Assembly (NCBI GenBank): GCA_021787125.1
Contig: JAJYMI010000092.1
Location: forward strand, 1 to 40,952
Length of the DNA: 40,952 bases
Source of the DNA: Thermoplasmata archaeon
GTDB taxonomy: Archaea > Thermoplasmatota > Thermoplasmata > Thermoplasmatales > GCA-001856825
Direction of reading: 5' to 3'
The position numbers were made by a program, and so were the translations under genes. This document shows positions 8,282-15,706 of the stretch, one piece after another (position 1 is the stretch's first letter; the number at the start of each line of letters is the position of its first letter). Under the pieces are notes generated by a model. The model was not told the DNA's origin. It made no database searches and saw only the letters and a list, made by a program, of their open reading frames with translations.

Positions 8282-8302
8282 TCTTCCACTTTTTCTTTTT
8301 AT
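8282..8302 (+). terminator. Pyrimidine/T-tract terminator after the SHOCT gene
   Basis: A T-rich run (TTTTTCTTTTT at 8290-8300) lies about 30 nt after the stop codon at 8261. T-tracts on the coding strand are the usual archaeal intrinsic termination signal. No stable hairpin precedes it. Confidence 0.45.
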
Positions 8303-8382
8303 CAAGCGCATTGTTGAGAATACAAATCGCAAACATCAGTGAAACATTTAAGAAAGCACTCCGGTTGGCGCATTGAAGAGAT

Positions 8383-8604
8383 ATGACAGCAATGGAGATA
8401 GAGATGTGTCATTCGTCGTTTCCCGCTACGACACGCTATGCAACATACAAGTCAAATCCACCCGAGGAGGGCTTCAGACATGTGGACGAGGTCGCGGTGG
8501 TACAGATATTTGTCAAGGAACTGGAGAAATATTTCAACGGAATTCCAGGAAGAATCAAGGTCACGATCGAGAGCGAAGATGTTGTGAAGGGAACCCCCGT
8601 ATGA
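8383..8604 (+). CDS. Hypothetical 73-aa protein
   Basis: This is a short open frame of 73 residues with no family I recognise. The middle reads like a folded small protein: a V-D-E-V-A-V-V-Q-I-F-V strand/helix followed by K-E-L-E-K-Y-F and a basic-acidic end with a predicted beta strand (RIKVTIES). No signal peptide or membrane segment is present. The ATG at 8383 lies 31-39 nt after an AT-rich box (ACATTTAAG, 8344-8352), implying a leader of only a few bases. A second frame overlaps the same DNA but has poor composition and no promoter logic. The gene lies directly upstream of the L3 operon promoter and appears to be a separate unit. Confidence 0.55.
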   Translation: MTAMEIEMCHSSFPATTRYATYKSNPPEEGFRHVDEVAVVQIFVKELEKYFNGIPGRIKVTIESEDVVKGTPV

Positions 8605-8697
8605 CTGTCTCGATATTTCTTCTCGATCAATCTCACTCCACTCTAGGAAGGCTGCACGCCAATCGCAGCAACAATCCTAAATACCAATTGCGATCGG

Positions 8698-8705
8698 TTT
8701 AAATA
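8698..8705 (+). promoter_or_regulatory. TATA box of the L3 ribosomal protein operon
   Basis: TTTAAATA is the best TATA consensus upstream of the operon. Transcription should start near 8728, leaving a leader of about 89 nt before the L3 ATG. That is much longer than at other promoters in the window. Confidence 0.6.
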
Positions 8706-8731
8706 CAAACAAGTTCTGTCGAAAGAGCATT

Positions 8732-8780
8732 AGCCACACGTCTCTGGCGATAGTGCCAATGGTGGTTCTGAATTGAGAAC
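8732..8780 (+). promoter_or_regulatory. Alternative hairpins in the L3 operon leader
   Basis: The leader can fold as an outer stem AGCCAC (8732-8737) with GTGGTT (8762-8767) enclosing TGGC (8745-8748) with GCCA (8755-8758). Alternatively it can form GTTCT (8765-8769) with AGAAC (8776-8780). The two folds share bases 8765-8767, so they exclude each other. That is the layout expected of an autoregulatory leader, but no ligand protein is indicated. Confidence 0.3.
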
Positions 8781-8816
8781 GCACCAAGACGCAACGGCTG
8801 TGCAGCAGTGATAAGA

Positions 8817-9806
8817 ATGGCAACACCAAATCATTCGAGACATGGGTCTATGGGATACTATCCCAGGAAGAGGGCAAGGTCAATAATACCGCACATCAGA
8901 TCCTGGCCAGAAATCGACACCGGTCCAAAGCTTCAGGGATTTGTCGGATTCAAGGCAGGAATGACTCACGCGCTGTTCGTTGATTACAGGAAGAGCAGCA
9001 CCACAGCGGGTTCCGAAGTAGCGTCGTCCGTAACGGTGATCGAGGTTCCACCGCTCAAGGTGGTAGGAATAAGGCTCTACGGAAGGGATACCTACGGAGA
9101 GCACACGATCGGAGATGTCTATGACGGCGGCTCAATAAACGAGTTGAAGAAGGTACTTCCAATCTCAAAGGAGTACAAGCCGAAGGAACTTGACGGTAAT
9201 GATGCCACCGATGTGAACGTCCTGGTCCTGATCCAGAATGAAAGGGTGAAGGCAATTTCAAAGAAGGTCCCGGACATAACAGAGATAAGGATTGGCGGAG
9301 GTACGATAAAGGAGAGGATCGATTATGCCAAATCGATACTGGGGAAGGAAGTGAGTTTTGACTCTTTTTCAAAGTCTGGAAAGTTCGTCGACATCATAGC
9401 GGTAACAAAGGGCAAGGGATTTCAGGGACACGTGAAGAGGTGGGGCGTAAAGCTCCTGCCATACAAGAACAGGAAGCACAGGAGAATGATAGGTACACTG
9501 GGTCCATGGCACCCCGACTGGGTCAGGAACACTGTACCGCAGGCTGGTCAGATGGGATTCCACCAGAGGACAGAGTTCAACAAGAGGGTTCTGTTCTACG
9601 GAAAACCGGAAGAGAAGGCGATCACTCCGAAGGGAGGGTTCCTGAACTACGGTGAGGTAGTGAACAGCTACATCCTCGTGCACGGCTCAGTTCCGGGTTC
9701 TACCAAGAGAGTCATAAAGTTGAGAGATCCAGCAAGACAGTTCGTTCCCGATGTTGAAAAGGTGGGAATGACTTATGTGTCAGTAGAGAGCAAACAGGGG
9801 GCGTAA
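8817..9806 (+). CDS. rpl3: 50S ribosomal protein L3 (uL3)
   Basis: This 329-aa protein has the archaeal/eukaryotic uL3 length. It begins with the conserved RHGSMGYYPRKRA segment, and GFVGFKAGMTH and the W-G-V-K/HRRMIGTLGPWHP region follow. uL3 binds 23S rRNA early in large-subunit assembly, and its central loop approaches the peptidyl transferase centre. I place the start at ATG 8817. A GTG at 8808 is in frame but forms part of the SD-like GTGAT (8808-8812), which is correctly spaced for 8817. It is the first gene of a roughly 16-kb operon and is followed by L4 after one base. Confidence 0.96.
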   Translation: MATPNHSRHGSMGYYPRKRARSIIPHIRSWPEIDTGPKLQGFVGFKAGMTHALFVDYRKSSTTAGSEVASSVTVIEVPPLKVVGIRLYGRDTYGEHTIGDVYDGGSINELKKVLPISKEYKPKELDGNDATDVNVLVLIQNERVKAISKKVPDITEIRIGGGTIKERIDYAKSILGKEVSFDSFSKSGKFVDIIAVTKGKGFQGHVKRWGVKLLPYKNRKHRRMIGTLGPWHPDWVRNTVPQAGQMGFHQRTEFNKRVLFYGKPEEKAITPKGGFLNYGEVVNSYILVHGSVPGSTKRVIKLRDPARQFVPDVEKVGMTYVSVESKQGA

Positions 9807-9807
9807 T

Positions 9808-10566
9808 ATGACAAATTTATTTTCATTAGATGGAAAGGTTGTGAAGAGCATTAAGCTGCCTGAAGCATTCAAGTTTCCGATCAGGAATGATCTGATAGTC
9901 AGGTTCACAAATGCCTATCAGTCAAACGGGAGAACACCATACGGGAGCTACTGGTTCGCTGGCAACAGAAGGGTCGGCCACAACATGGGACCCAATCACG
10001 GTATCTCCAGATATCCAAGGGTTGCTGGAAGCTCAAGGGGAGTCATGCTGAGCAACGCCAGGGGCGGAAGGTCTGCTCATCACCCCGTGACAGCAAAGAA
10101 CTGGGACCTCAAGGTGAACAGGAAGGAGAGAATATATGCAAAGCTATCAGCACTGTCCTCCACGGTTTCTCCAGAACTAGTCAAGCAGAGAGGACACAAG
10201 TTCACAGTCGAGTCTCTTCCAGTGATTCTTGAGGACAGGTTCGAACAGATAGAGAGAACGAGCGAAGCGACAGAAGTCCTAGAGAATGTCGGAGTTCTGA
10301 GCGATATCATAAGGTCGAAGGAAGGTACAAAGATCAGGGCGGGCAGAGGAAAGAGCAGGGGAAGGAAGTACGTCACGCCAAAGAGCATCCTCTTCGTGGT
10401 CAAGGACAAGTCCCGCATATCGAAGGCACTGAAGAATCTTCCAGGGGTGGACATAGTGAAACCAGAGGAGCTGAACGCATACGTACTCGCACCGGGCGGA
10501 CACCCTGGCCGGCTGCTCGTCATGACTGAGGGAGCGCTCAACGACGTTCGGGGGTGGAAGATATGA
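9808..10566 (+). CDS. rpl4: 50S ribosomal protein L4 (uL4)
   Basis: This 252-aa archaeal/eukaryotic-type uL4 binds 23S rRNA and lines the exit tunnel. The long basic loop around residues 40-100 (with R-G-V-M-L-S-N-A-R-G-G-R) is the tunnel extension, and R-A-G-R-G-K-S-R-G-R-K-Y follows near 175. The ATG at 9808 comes one base after the L3 stop with only a weak SD, so coupling to L3 translation is likely. The stop overlaps the L23 start as ATGA. In bacteria L4 also regulates its operon; whether it does so here is unknown. Confidence 0.95.
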   Translation: MTNLFSLDGKVVKSIKLPEAFKFPIRNDLIVRFTNAYQSNGRTPYGSYWFAGNRRVGHNMGPNHGISRYPRVAGSSRGVMLSNARGGRSAHHPVTAKNWDLKVNRKERIYAKLSALSSTVSPELVKQRGHKFTVESLPVILEDRFEQIERTSEATEVLENVGVLSDIIRSKEGTKIRAGRGKSRGRKYVTPKSILFVVKDKSRISKALKNLPGVDIVKPEELNAYVLAPGGHPGRLLVMTEGALNDVRGWKI

Positions 10567-10823
10567 AGAGTCCGTACGACATTTTACTCAAACCGTTCGT
10601 CACAGAGAAGTCCATGCTTCAGATCGAGAGGGACAACAAGATATGGTTCATCGTCAACGAGAAGGCGACGAGGGATCAGGTAAAGAGGGCAGTCGAGGAG
10701 ATATCAGAAATGAAAGTGAGCAATGTCAATATTTTGAGGGACAAGGAAGGGAAGAAGGCTGTTGTAAAGATATCAAAGGATTTTTCTGCGGAGGAGCTGG
10801 CTACCAAGCTGGGAATATTCTGA
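10563..10823 (+). CDS. rpl23: 50S ribosomal protein L23 (uL23)
   Basis: This 86-aa uL23 opens with the family motif DILLKPFVTEKSM and closes with a V-N-I-L-R-D-K-E-G-K-K-A-V-V-K strand pair. uL23 sits at the tunnel exit and is a docking site for SRP and the translocon. The start is ATG 10563, overlapping the L4 stop by 4 nt (ATGA). An in-frame GTG at 10554 lies inside the purine-rich SD (GGGGTGGA) and is rejected. Confidence 0.95.
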   Translation: MKSPYDILLKPFVTEKSMLQIERDNKIWFIVNEKATRDQVKRAVEEISEMKVSNVNILRDKEGKKAVVKISKDFSAEELATKLGIF

Positions 10824-10832
10824 GGTGAAATC

Positions 10833-11540
10833 ATGGGAAAGCGAATAGTTGTTCAGAGGAGAGGAAAGGGCGGGCTTATGTACAAGAGCCCCAGCCACAG
10901 GCACTACGGTCAGATAAGATATCCATCGGAAAAGAACTGGGAGGGAAGGGTCGAGAGGCTCGTCAGAGACCCAGGTCACTACGCTCCGGTTGCCGTCGTG
11001 AGGATGAACGACCAGAGCAACAGGAATTTCATTGCCCACAGCGGCATGTTTGAGGGTCAGAAGGTAAGGGGCGGTCTCGAGGTACCGTCCATTATCGGGA
11101 ACACGCTCCCGCTTGGTCTCATCCCGGACGGGGCAGTGGTCTACAACGTGGAACTGAAACCCGGATCCGGAGGAAACATAGCTAGGACTCCAGGGTCATT
11201 CTGCACGGTTGTCGCCCACGGCGAGAACGTCACGCTCAAGCTTCCGTCTGGTAAGATGAGAGACATAAAGCCGTCCTGTCTGGCCACAATTGGAGTGACC
11301 GGCGGTGGCGGGAGAAACACGAAGCCATTCCTGAAGGCGGGAAAGAGAATCCATGCTTACCAGAGCAGGGCAAAGAGGCCCTACACGGTCAGGGGAATTG
11401 CGATGAATGCCGTCAACCACCCGCACGGAGGTGGAAACCACCAGCACGTGGGTAGACCATCCACCGTTGGAAGGAATACGCCACCCGGAAGGAAGGTTGG
11501 AAGACTATCTCCTAGAAAGAAGGTGAAGATAAATGCCTGA
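10833..11540 (+). CDS. rpl2: 50S ribosomal protein L2 (uL2)
   Basis: This 235-aa uL2 is needed for subunit association and peptidyl transfer. The signature near the C-terminus, NAVNHPHGGGNHQHVG, contains the conserved histidine region. The KRPYTVRGIAMN segment before it is also typical. A full SD, GAGGTGA, lies 4 nt before ATG 10833. The last 8 nt overlap the S19 start. Length is normal for archaea. Confidence 0.97.
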   Translation: MGKRIVVQRRGKGGLMYKSPSHRHYGQIRYPSEKNWEGRVERLVRDPGHYAPVAVVRMNDQSNRNFIAHSGMFEGQKVRGGLEVPSIIGNTLPLGLIPDGAVVYNVELKPGSGGNIARTPGSFCTVVAHGENVTLKLPSGKMRDIKPSCLATIGVTGGGGRNTKPFLKAGKRIHAYQSRAKRPYTVRGIAMNAVNHPHGGGNHQHVGRPSTVGRNTPPGRKVGRLSPRKKVKINA

Positions 11541-11988
11541 GGATAGGAGACTGAGATCGCAGAAGGCAATAAAGAGGTCGAAGAGGAAGGCGACGAAGGC
11601 AATAGCCGAGAGAGGGAAGGAGATCCTCTACAGGGGGAAGACGATGCAGCAACTGCTTGCACTGGATCTCCCTGAACTGATGAAGCTCATACCCGCAAGG
11701 GCGAGGAGATCGCTGAAGAGAGGTTACAACATAGAGCAGCAGAGGCTTCACGACAGGCTGCTCGAAGAGGATTCCGTAAAGACGAGAGTGAGGGACCTCA
11801 TAATCATCCCTCAGTACGTCGGAAAGACTATTTCGGTGTACAACGGCCACCTCTATCAGACGTTCACGATCAAGGAAGAGATGATTGGACACTACATTGG
11901 TGAGTACTCCCAGACGAGGAAGGAAGTCAAACACTCCGGACCCGGAGTCGGTGCAACGAGGGGATCGAAATTCCTGCCGCTGAAGTGA
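11533..11988 (+). CDS. rps19: 30S ribosomal protein S19 (uS19)
   Basis: This 151-aa archaeal/eukaryotic-length uS19 (equivalent to S15 in eukaryotes) binds 16S rRNA in the head near the A-site finger. The late segments L-I-I-I-P-Q-Y-V-G-K-T-I-S-V-Y-N-G and GVGATRGSKFLPLK are diagnostic. The start overlaps the L2 stop by 8 nt, and AGGTGA at 11521-11526 serves as SD. The N-terminus is very basic. Confidence 0.96.
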   Translation: MPEDRRLRSQKAIKRSKRKATKAIAERGKEILYRGKTMQQLLALDLPELMKLIPARARRSLKRGYNIEQQRLHDRLLEEDSVKTRVRDLIIIPQYVGKTISVYNGHLYQTFTIKEEMIGHYIGEYSQTRKEVKHSGPGVGATRGSKFLPLK

Positions 11989-11997
11989 GGTCTTGAT

Positions 11998-12456
11998 ATG
12001 AAGTATGTTATGGAAACCGACAAGAAAAAAACCGCAAGGGCAACATCGGTGAACACGCCGATCTCACCCAGAGACGCACTAGAAATAGTCAGGACCGTCA
12101 AGGGGATGAAACTCGACAATGCGAAGGACTATCTCGAGAGCGTCATAAACAAGAAGAGTGCAGTCCCGTACAGGAAATTCCTTGACTCCGTATCCCACAA
12201 GAGGGGAGTTGGACCAGGAAGGTATCCAGTGAGAGCAGCGAAATTCATTCTCGAGACGCTGACGAACGCAGAGAACAACGCAGAATTCAAACAGCTGGAT
12301 TCTGAAAAGCTGGTCATAAAGAGCGCAGTCGCCCAGCCCGCACCGCCAATAAAGTACTACACTTACAAGGCGTTCGGATCGAGCGGCAAATTCTACAGGG
12401 AGAGGGTACACATCCAGATAATTCTGGAAGAGCTTGAGGCGGAGGAATCGCAATGA
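11998..12456 (+). CDS. rpl22: 50S ribosomal protein L22 (uL22)
   Basis: This 152-aa uL22 has a beta-hairpin that reaches into the exit tunnel. The motifs VKGMKLDNAKDYLESVI and VGPGRYPVRAAKFILETL are characteristic of the archaeal form. The protein begins nine bases after the S19 stop, and its stop overlaps the S3 start as ATGA. SD support is moderate (GTGAGGTCTTGAT). Confidence 0.95.
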   Translation: MKYVMETDKKKTARATSVNTPISPRDALEIVRTVKGMKLDNAKDYLESVINKKSAVPYRKFLDSVSHKRGVGPGRYPVRAAKFILETLTNAENNAEFKQLDSEKLVIKSAVAQPAPPIKYYTYKAFGSSGKFYRERVHIQIILEELEAEESQ

Positions 12457-13103
12457 AAGAACTGAAGTTTCTCAAGGAGAACATCAGAAGACAGCTGATC
12501 AAAGAATATCTGATACACGAAATAGGGGACGCGGGGTTCGGTGGAGTCGATATCCAGAGGACACCGCAGAACACGATAGTGATGCTGAGGGTCGAGCGCC
12601 CGGGACTCGTCATTGGACGAAGAGGCTCGAAGATAAAGAACATGGAAGTGACGCTTGAGAAGAAGTTCAACCTGACCAGTCCACTCATAAAGGTGGAGGG
12701 GACGGAAGAACCAGGACTGAATGCGCAGATAATGGCCCAGAAGCTTGCCAGATCCATAGAGAAGGGATGGCACTTCAGGAGGGCAGGACACAGCATTCTC
12801 AAGAGGATAATGGACTCCGGGGCCAGGGGCGGTCAGGTGAGGATGGGCGGAAAGCTCACCGGCGAGAGATCCAGGAGCGTAAAGTACACCTCAGGAAAGG
12901 TCATCTCATCGGGTTTCCCCTCGGAATCAATAGAGAAGGGTTTCGCGGTCGCAATGACGAAACCGGGGATCATAGGAGTCTCGGTCAAGATCCTCAGAAA
13001 GAACGTGAAGCTGCCAGACGACATTCAGGTCGGAAAGGTAAAGTTCGAGGAGGTGACGGCTAGTGGAGGAAATGAAGGCAAAATTGATACGCAAAATGAG
13101 TAG
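12453..13103 (+). CDS. rps3: 30S ribosomal protein S3 (uS3)
   Basis: This 216-aa uS3 has a type II KH domain (about 15-90) with the loop VIGRRGSKIKNM. The C-terminal domain contains G-A-R-G-G-Q-V-R-M-G-G-K-L, which contacts mRNA at the entry channel. The start overlaps the L22 stop by 4 nt. The last 41 nt overlap the L29 frame, which starts inside S3 at a perfect SD. Confidence 0.95.
   Translation: MKELKFLKENIRRQLIKEYLIHEIGDAGFGGVDIQRTPQNTIVMLRVERPGLVIGRRGSKIKNMEVTLEKKFNLTSPLIKVEGTEEPGLNAQIMAQKLARSIEKGWHFRRAGHSILKRIMDSGARGGQVRMGGKLTGERSRSVKYTSGKVISSGFPSESIEKGFAVAMTKPGIIGVSVKILRKNVKLPDDIQVGKVKFEEVTASGGNEGKIDTQNE
13049..13057 (+). promoter_or_regulatory. Perfect Shine-Dalgarno that fixes the L29 GTG start
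   Basis: AGGAGGTGA lies inside the end of rps3 and matches the archaeal anti-SD completely. It is spaced 5 nt from the GTG at 13063. This favours the GTG over the ATG at 13072 and shows that L29 has its own strong ribosome loading site. Confidence 0.65.
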
Positions 13104-13263
13104 CGAAGAGATCAGGAAGAAGTACTCAGACCTGCGAGAGGAACTGATGAGGGAGAGAGGGATATCCGCAATGGGTGGAGCTCCTCCAAGCCCGGGCAAG
13201 ATAGAGTCGCTCAGGAGACAGCTGGCGAGAATGGAGACCGTAATGAGGGAGTCTGAGAAATGA
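13063..13263 (+). CDS. rpl29: 50S ribosomal protein L29 (uL29)
   Basis: This 66-aa uL29 is a small two-helix protein near the tunnel exit next to uL23. The helices read EEIRKKYSDLREELMRERG and KIESLRRQLARMETVM, the normal hairpin. The GTG at 13063 is chosen because a perfect AGGAGGTGA lies 5 nt upstream. ATG 13072 would remove three residues and has only a too-close purine run. The gene overlaps rps3 by 41 nt and the SUI1 start by 4 nt. Confidence 0.92.
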   Translation: MEEMKAKLIRKMSSEEIRKKYSDLREELMRERGISAMGGAPPSPGKIESLRRQLARMETVMRESEK

Positions 13264-13550
13264 AGGACGACAAGATTTTCAGGGAACTGACGCCGCTGGA
13301 CGAGATAGCCAGGGAGTCTCAGGTCATAACGATAGAGACTGACAAGAGAAGGTACGGCAAGTGGGTGACGATAGTCTCAGGGTTCGATCCGCACTCGGAA
13401 GACATCAAGGAACTGGCGAAGTCGCTCAAGAAGAAGACAGCGACCGGCGGAACAGTGAAGGGAGAGAAGATCGAGCTTCAGGGGGACCAGAGGGACAGAG
13501 TGAAGAAGGTCCTCGAGGAAATGGGATTCAAGGTCGAGGTCTCAGAATGA
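13260..13550 (+). CDS. Translation initiation factor aIF1 (SUI1 family)
   Basis: This 96-aa SUI1/eIF1-type factor discriminates start codons on the small subunit. The core reads R-Y-G-K-W-V-T-I-V-S-G-F then KKKTATGGTVKGEKIELQG, the hallmark SUI1 loop and strand. The position between L29 and Rnp1 is conserved in archaeal clusters. The start overlaps the L29 stop as ATGA, and its own stop overlaps the Rnp1 start the same way. Confidence 0.94.
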   Translation: MKDDKIFRELTPLDEIARESQVITIETDKRRYGKWVTIVSGFDPHSEDIKELAKSLKKKTATGGTVKGEKIELQGDQRDRVKKVLEEMGFKVEVSE

Positions 13551-13804
13551 ACCCCACTCTGACCGATGTCATAGGTTCGAAGGTCGTAGTGGTCAGGCAC
13601 TCGGATCCATCTCTGGTGGGACTTGAGGGAAGGGTTGTGGACGAGAGAAAGAACGTCCTGACTCTCGAAACAGGCAGGGGGGAAAAGATGCTGCCGAAGA
13701 CTAGTGGAATTTTATTGATTGATGATCAAGAGGCCGACCTCAATAGGATGAGGTTCAGGCCAGAAGACAAGATGAAGAAAATAAGGAGGAAAGGAAGGCA
13801 ATGA
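13547..13804 (+). CDS. rnp1: Ribonuclease P protein component 1 (Rpp29/Pop4)
   Basis: This 85-aa protein is the archaeal homologue of Rpp29. It binds RNase P RNA and helps process the 5' ends of tRNA precursors. The Sm-like barrel is visible as IGSKVVVVRHSDPSLVGLEG, then R-K-N-V-L-T-L-E-T and a basic C-terminus. The ATG at 13547 overlaps the aIF1 stop by 4 nt, and the gene's stop overlaps S17 by 4 nt. A longer frame upstream is only the shadow of the aIF1 gene. The location in the cluster matches other archaea. Confidence 0.92.
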   Translation: MNPTLTDVIGSKVVVVRHSDPSLVGLEGRVVDERKNVLTLETGRGEKMLPKTSGILLIDDQEADLNRMRFRPEDKMKKIRRKGRQ

Positions 13805-14127
13805 GGAACATAGGCATAGAGGTCAACGAGCCAAAGGAAGAGTGCACCGATTCAAAGTGCCCATTCCATGGAGAGCTTGGAGTGAAGTCGCCCATCATTC
13901 AGGGCAAGGTCACTTCTGTAGCTATGAAGGGCACAGTGACGGTCGTAAGAGAGTATCTGAAGAAGAACGAGAAGTACGAGAGGTATGAGAAGAGGAGAAA
14001 GAGGTACCATGCACACCTGCCGGGGTGCATTCACGTGAAACTTGGAGACACCGTGAAGATAGCGTACGCGAGGCCTCTCGCAAAGTCGGTCTCGTTCGTC
14101 GTCATAGAGAAGGAGGGAGAAGAATGA
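13801..14127 (+). CDS. rps17: 30S ribosomal protein S17 (uS17)
   Basis: This 108-aa archaeal/eukaryotic-type uS17 (S11e) has an OB fold. It shows DSKCPFHG near residue 20, the conserved archaeal N-terminal insert, then GTVTVVREYLKK and a basic loop with RRKRYHAHLPGC. It binds 16S rRNA in the 5' domain. Both ends overlap the neighbouring genes by 4 nt. Confidence 0.95.
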   Translation: MRNIGIEVNEPKEECTDSKCPFHGELGVKSPIIQGKVTSVAMKGTVTVVREYLKKNEKYERYEKRRKRYHAHLPGCIHVKLGDTVKIAYARPLAKSVSFVVIEKEGEE

Positions 14128-14522
14128 AGGGACTTGCTGGCACGCAGATAAGGGGCCTCCCCCTGGGGGCAAAACTGGAGTGCGCAGACAACTCTGGCGC
14201 CAAGATAATCTCACTGATAAATGTCAAGGCATATCACAACACGAAGAGCAGAATACCTGCAGCGTCCGTCGGCGATATGATAATAGCGTCAGTCAAGAAG
14301 GGATCTCCCGAGATGAGGAGGAAGGTCGTCTACGCGGTCGTCATCAGGCAGAGGAAGACGTTCAGGAGACAGGACGGTCTGATGGTCGAGTTCGAGGACA
14401 ACGCAGCCGTTCTGGTTCAGGACAACGGAGAGACGAGGGGAACGGAGATAAAGGGTCCAGTGGCGAAGGAGGCCGCTGAGAGATGGCCGAGGGTTGCAGC
14501 CCTAGCCAGCACGATCGTTTGA
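14124..14522 (+). CDS. rpl14: 50S ribosomal protein L14 (uL14)
   Basis: This 132-aa uL14 has the conserved G-A-K-L-E-C-A-D-N-S-G-A-K segment followed by the VGDMIIASVKKG strand. The VVIRQRKTFRRQDG motif marks the rRNA-binding face, and the protein also forms part of the inter-subunit bridge region. The true start is ATG 14124, overlapping the S17 stop by 4 nt, after AGGAGGGAGA (a good SD). Confidence 0.96.
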   Translation: MKGLAGTQIRGLPLGAKLECADNSGAKIISLINVKAYHNTKSRIPAASVGDMIIASVKKGSPEMRRKVVYAVVIRQRKTFRRQDGLMVEFEDNAAVLVQDNGETRGTEIKGPVAKEAAERWPRVAALASTIV

Positions 14523-14531
14523 GGTGAAATG

Positions 14532-15008
14532 ATGAAGAACATTAACGTCCATCTGTCGAAAGATCTGATCTCGAAATACGGGATAAAGAACTTCCCGGTT
14601 AGGAAGGGAGACATCGCAAGGATAGTCAGGGGAGACGCAGAGAAGGACGAAAAACTGAACATCGTTGGCAAGGAAGGAAAGGTCATCAAGATCATCACGG
14701 ACGAAGGCAAGGTCGTCATCGAGAACGTAAACATAGCCAAGTCGGACGGCAAGATGAAACCGAGGAAGCTGGATCCGAACGCCATCGTTCTCACAAAGAT
14801 AATACTGGAAGACAAGAAGAGAAAGGAGAGGCTGACGAGGCTCGCATCACTAAGGAACAAGATAGTGGAGGATGAGCCCGAACCTGTTCCAGAGCCCGCA
14901 GTACCAGAGAAGAAAGAGGAGAAGGAACCAGAAAAACAAGAAGCTCCGCCCGAGAAGGAAGATGGAGCGGATGAGGGAGAAGAAGAGGAGGAAGAGAAGG
15001 ATGAGTAA
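14532..15008 (+). CDS. rpl24: 50S ribosomal protein L24 (uL24) with long acidic C-terminal tail
   Basis: This 158-aa uL24 has a KOW motif near residues 22-55 (VRKGDIARIVRG, then GKEGKVIKI), used to bind the 5' end of 23S rRNA. From about residue 113 to the end runs a low-complexity tail rich in Glu, Lys and Pro, with about twenty Glu in 46 residues and a run of six Glu near the end. Typical archaeal uL24 stops near 115-125 residues, so the tail is an extension. Tandem ATGs occur at 14529 and 14532. The second is spaced 4 nt from GAGGTGA, as at L2 and S8, and is chosen. The end overlaps the S4e start by 8 nt. Confidence 0.93.
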   Translation: MKNINVHLSKDLISKYGIKNFPVRKGDIARIVRGDAEKDEKLNIVGKEGKVIKIITDEGKVVIENVNIAKSDGKMKPRKLDPNAIVLTKIILEDKKRKERLTRLASLRNKIVEDEPEPVPEPAVPEKKEEKEPEKQEAPPEKEDGADEGEEEEEEKDE

Positions 15009-15705
15009 ACACATCAAGAGATTGGCTTCACCCGTCACTTGGAAGCAACCAAGAAAGAAGTTCACGTGGTCCGTACGCTCTAGAGCAGGACCGCACTCTC
15101 TGAGGACGAGTGTACCGCTGATGGTAGTCGTGAGGGACGTGCTGAAGTTCGCAGACACATCAAAGGAGGCCAGGAACATCATTTCTAAGGGAAAGGTGGA
15201 AGTGGATGGAAAGGTCGTCAAGGACTACCAGAGACCCGTCGGTTTCATGGACATCCTGTCCGTGAAGGAAGCGGGAGTCGCAAAGAGGGTTCTGATGGAC
15301 AAGAAGGGAATCCTGGTCCTGGCAGACCTGGGTCCACAGGAAGTCGGGTGGAAGCTCGTCAAGGTCACCGGGAAGTCCATCGCGAAGGGCGGCAAGATAC
15401 AGATATCAACTCACGACGGGAGAGTAATACTCACGAGTGAGAAGGGAGTGAAGAGGGGAGATACGCTAAAGATAGGCATACCCGACCAGAAGATTCTGGA
15501 AGTGTACCCAATGGCAAAGGAGACGTCCGTCTATGTCACCGGCGGAGCCCACAAGGGGACAATAACCACGATAAAGGAGATCAACGTCTCGAGGAGCTAC
15601 CAGGAGAACACCGTCGAGAGCAACGACAACTTCACGACAACGATGTCAAACGTCTTCGTCCTGGGAAAATCGAAGGGCGAGATATCGATACCGGGAGGCG
15701 TCTGA
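15001..15705 (+). CDS. rps4e: 30S ribosomal protein S4e (eS4)
   Basis: This 234-aa archaeal/eukaryotic protein begins with the standard MSKHIKRLASPVTW. It contains an S4-like RNA-binding segment (EARNIISKGKVEVDGK) and a KOW-like element (VTGGAHKGTITTIKEI) near the C-terminus. The open frame extends upstream through the acidic tail region of rpl24. The family start and a GAGGAGGA purine run fix it at ATG 15001, which overlaps rpl24 by 8 nt. Confidence 0.95.
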   Translation: MSKHIKRLASPVTWKQPRKKFTWSVRSRAGPHSLRTSVPLMVVVRDVLKFADTSKEARNIISKGKVEVDGKVVKDYQRPVGFMDILSVKEAGVAKRVLMDKKGILVLADLGPQEVGWKLVKVTGKSIAKGGKIQISTHDGRVILTSEKGVKRGDTLKIGIPDQKILEVYPMAKETSVYVTGGAHKGTITTIKEINVSRSYQENTVESNDNFTTTMSNVFVLGKSKGEISIPGGV

Positions 15706-15706
15706 A

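Noticed and set aside
8373-8702. 109-codon plus-strand frame overlapping the 73-aa gene
   Set aside because: It starts with TTG without SD or TATA support, has an Arg/Gly/Ser-rich low-quality composition, and runs into the L3 promoter.
9055-9372. Antisense frames inside the ribosomal protein operon
   Set aside because: Many open frames appear opposite these genes because of the codon composition; none has promoter, SD or family support.
14872-15000. Long N-terminal extension of S4e within the L24 tail region
   Set aside because: The S4e family begins MSKHIKRLA, and the upstream residues are the shifted frame of the Glu/Lys tail of L24.
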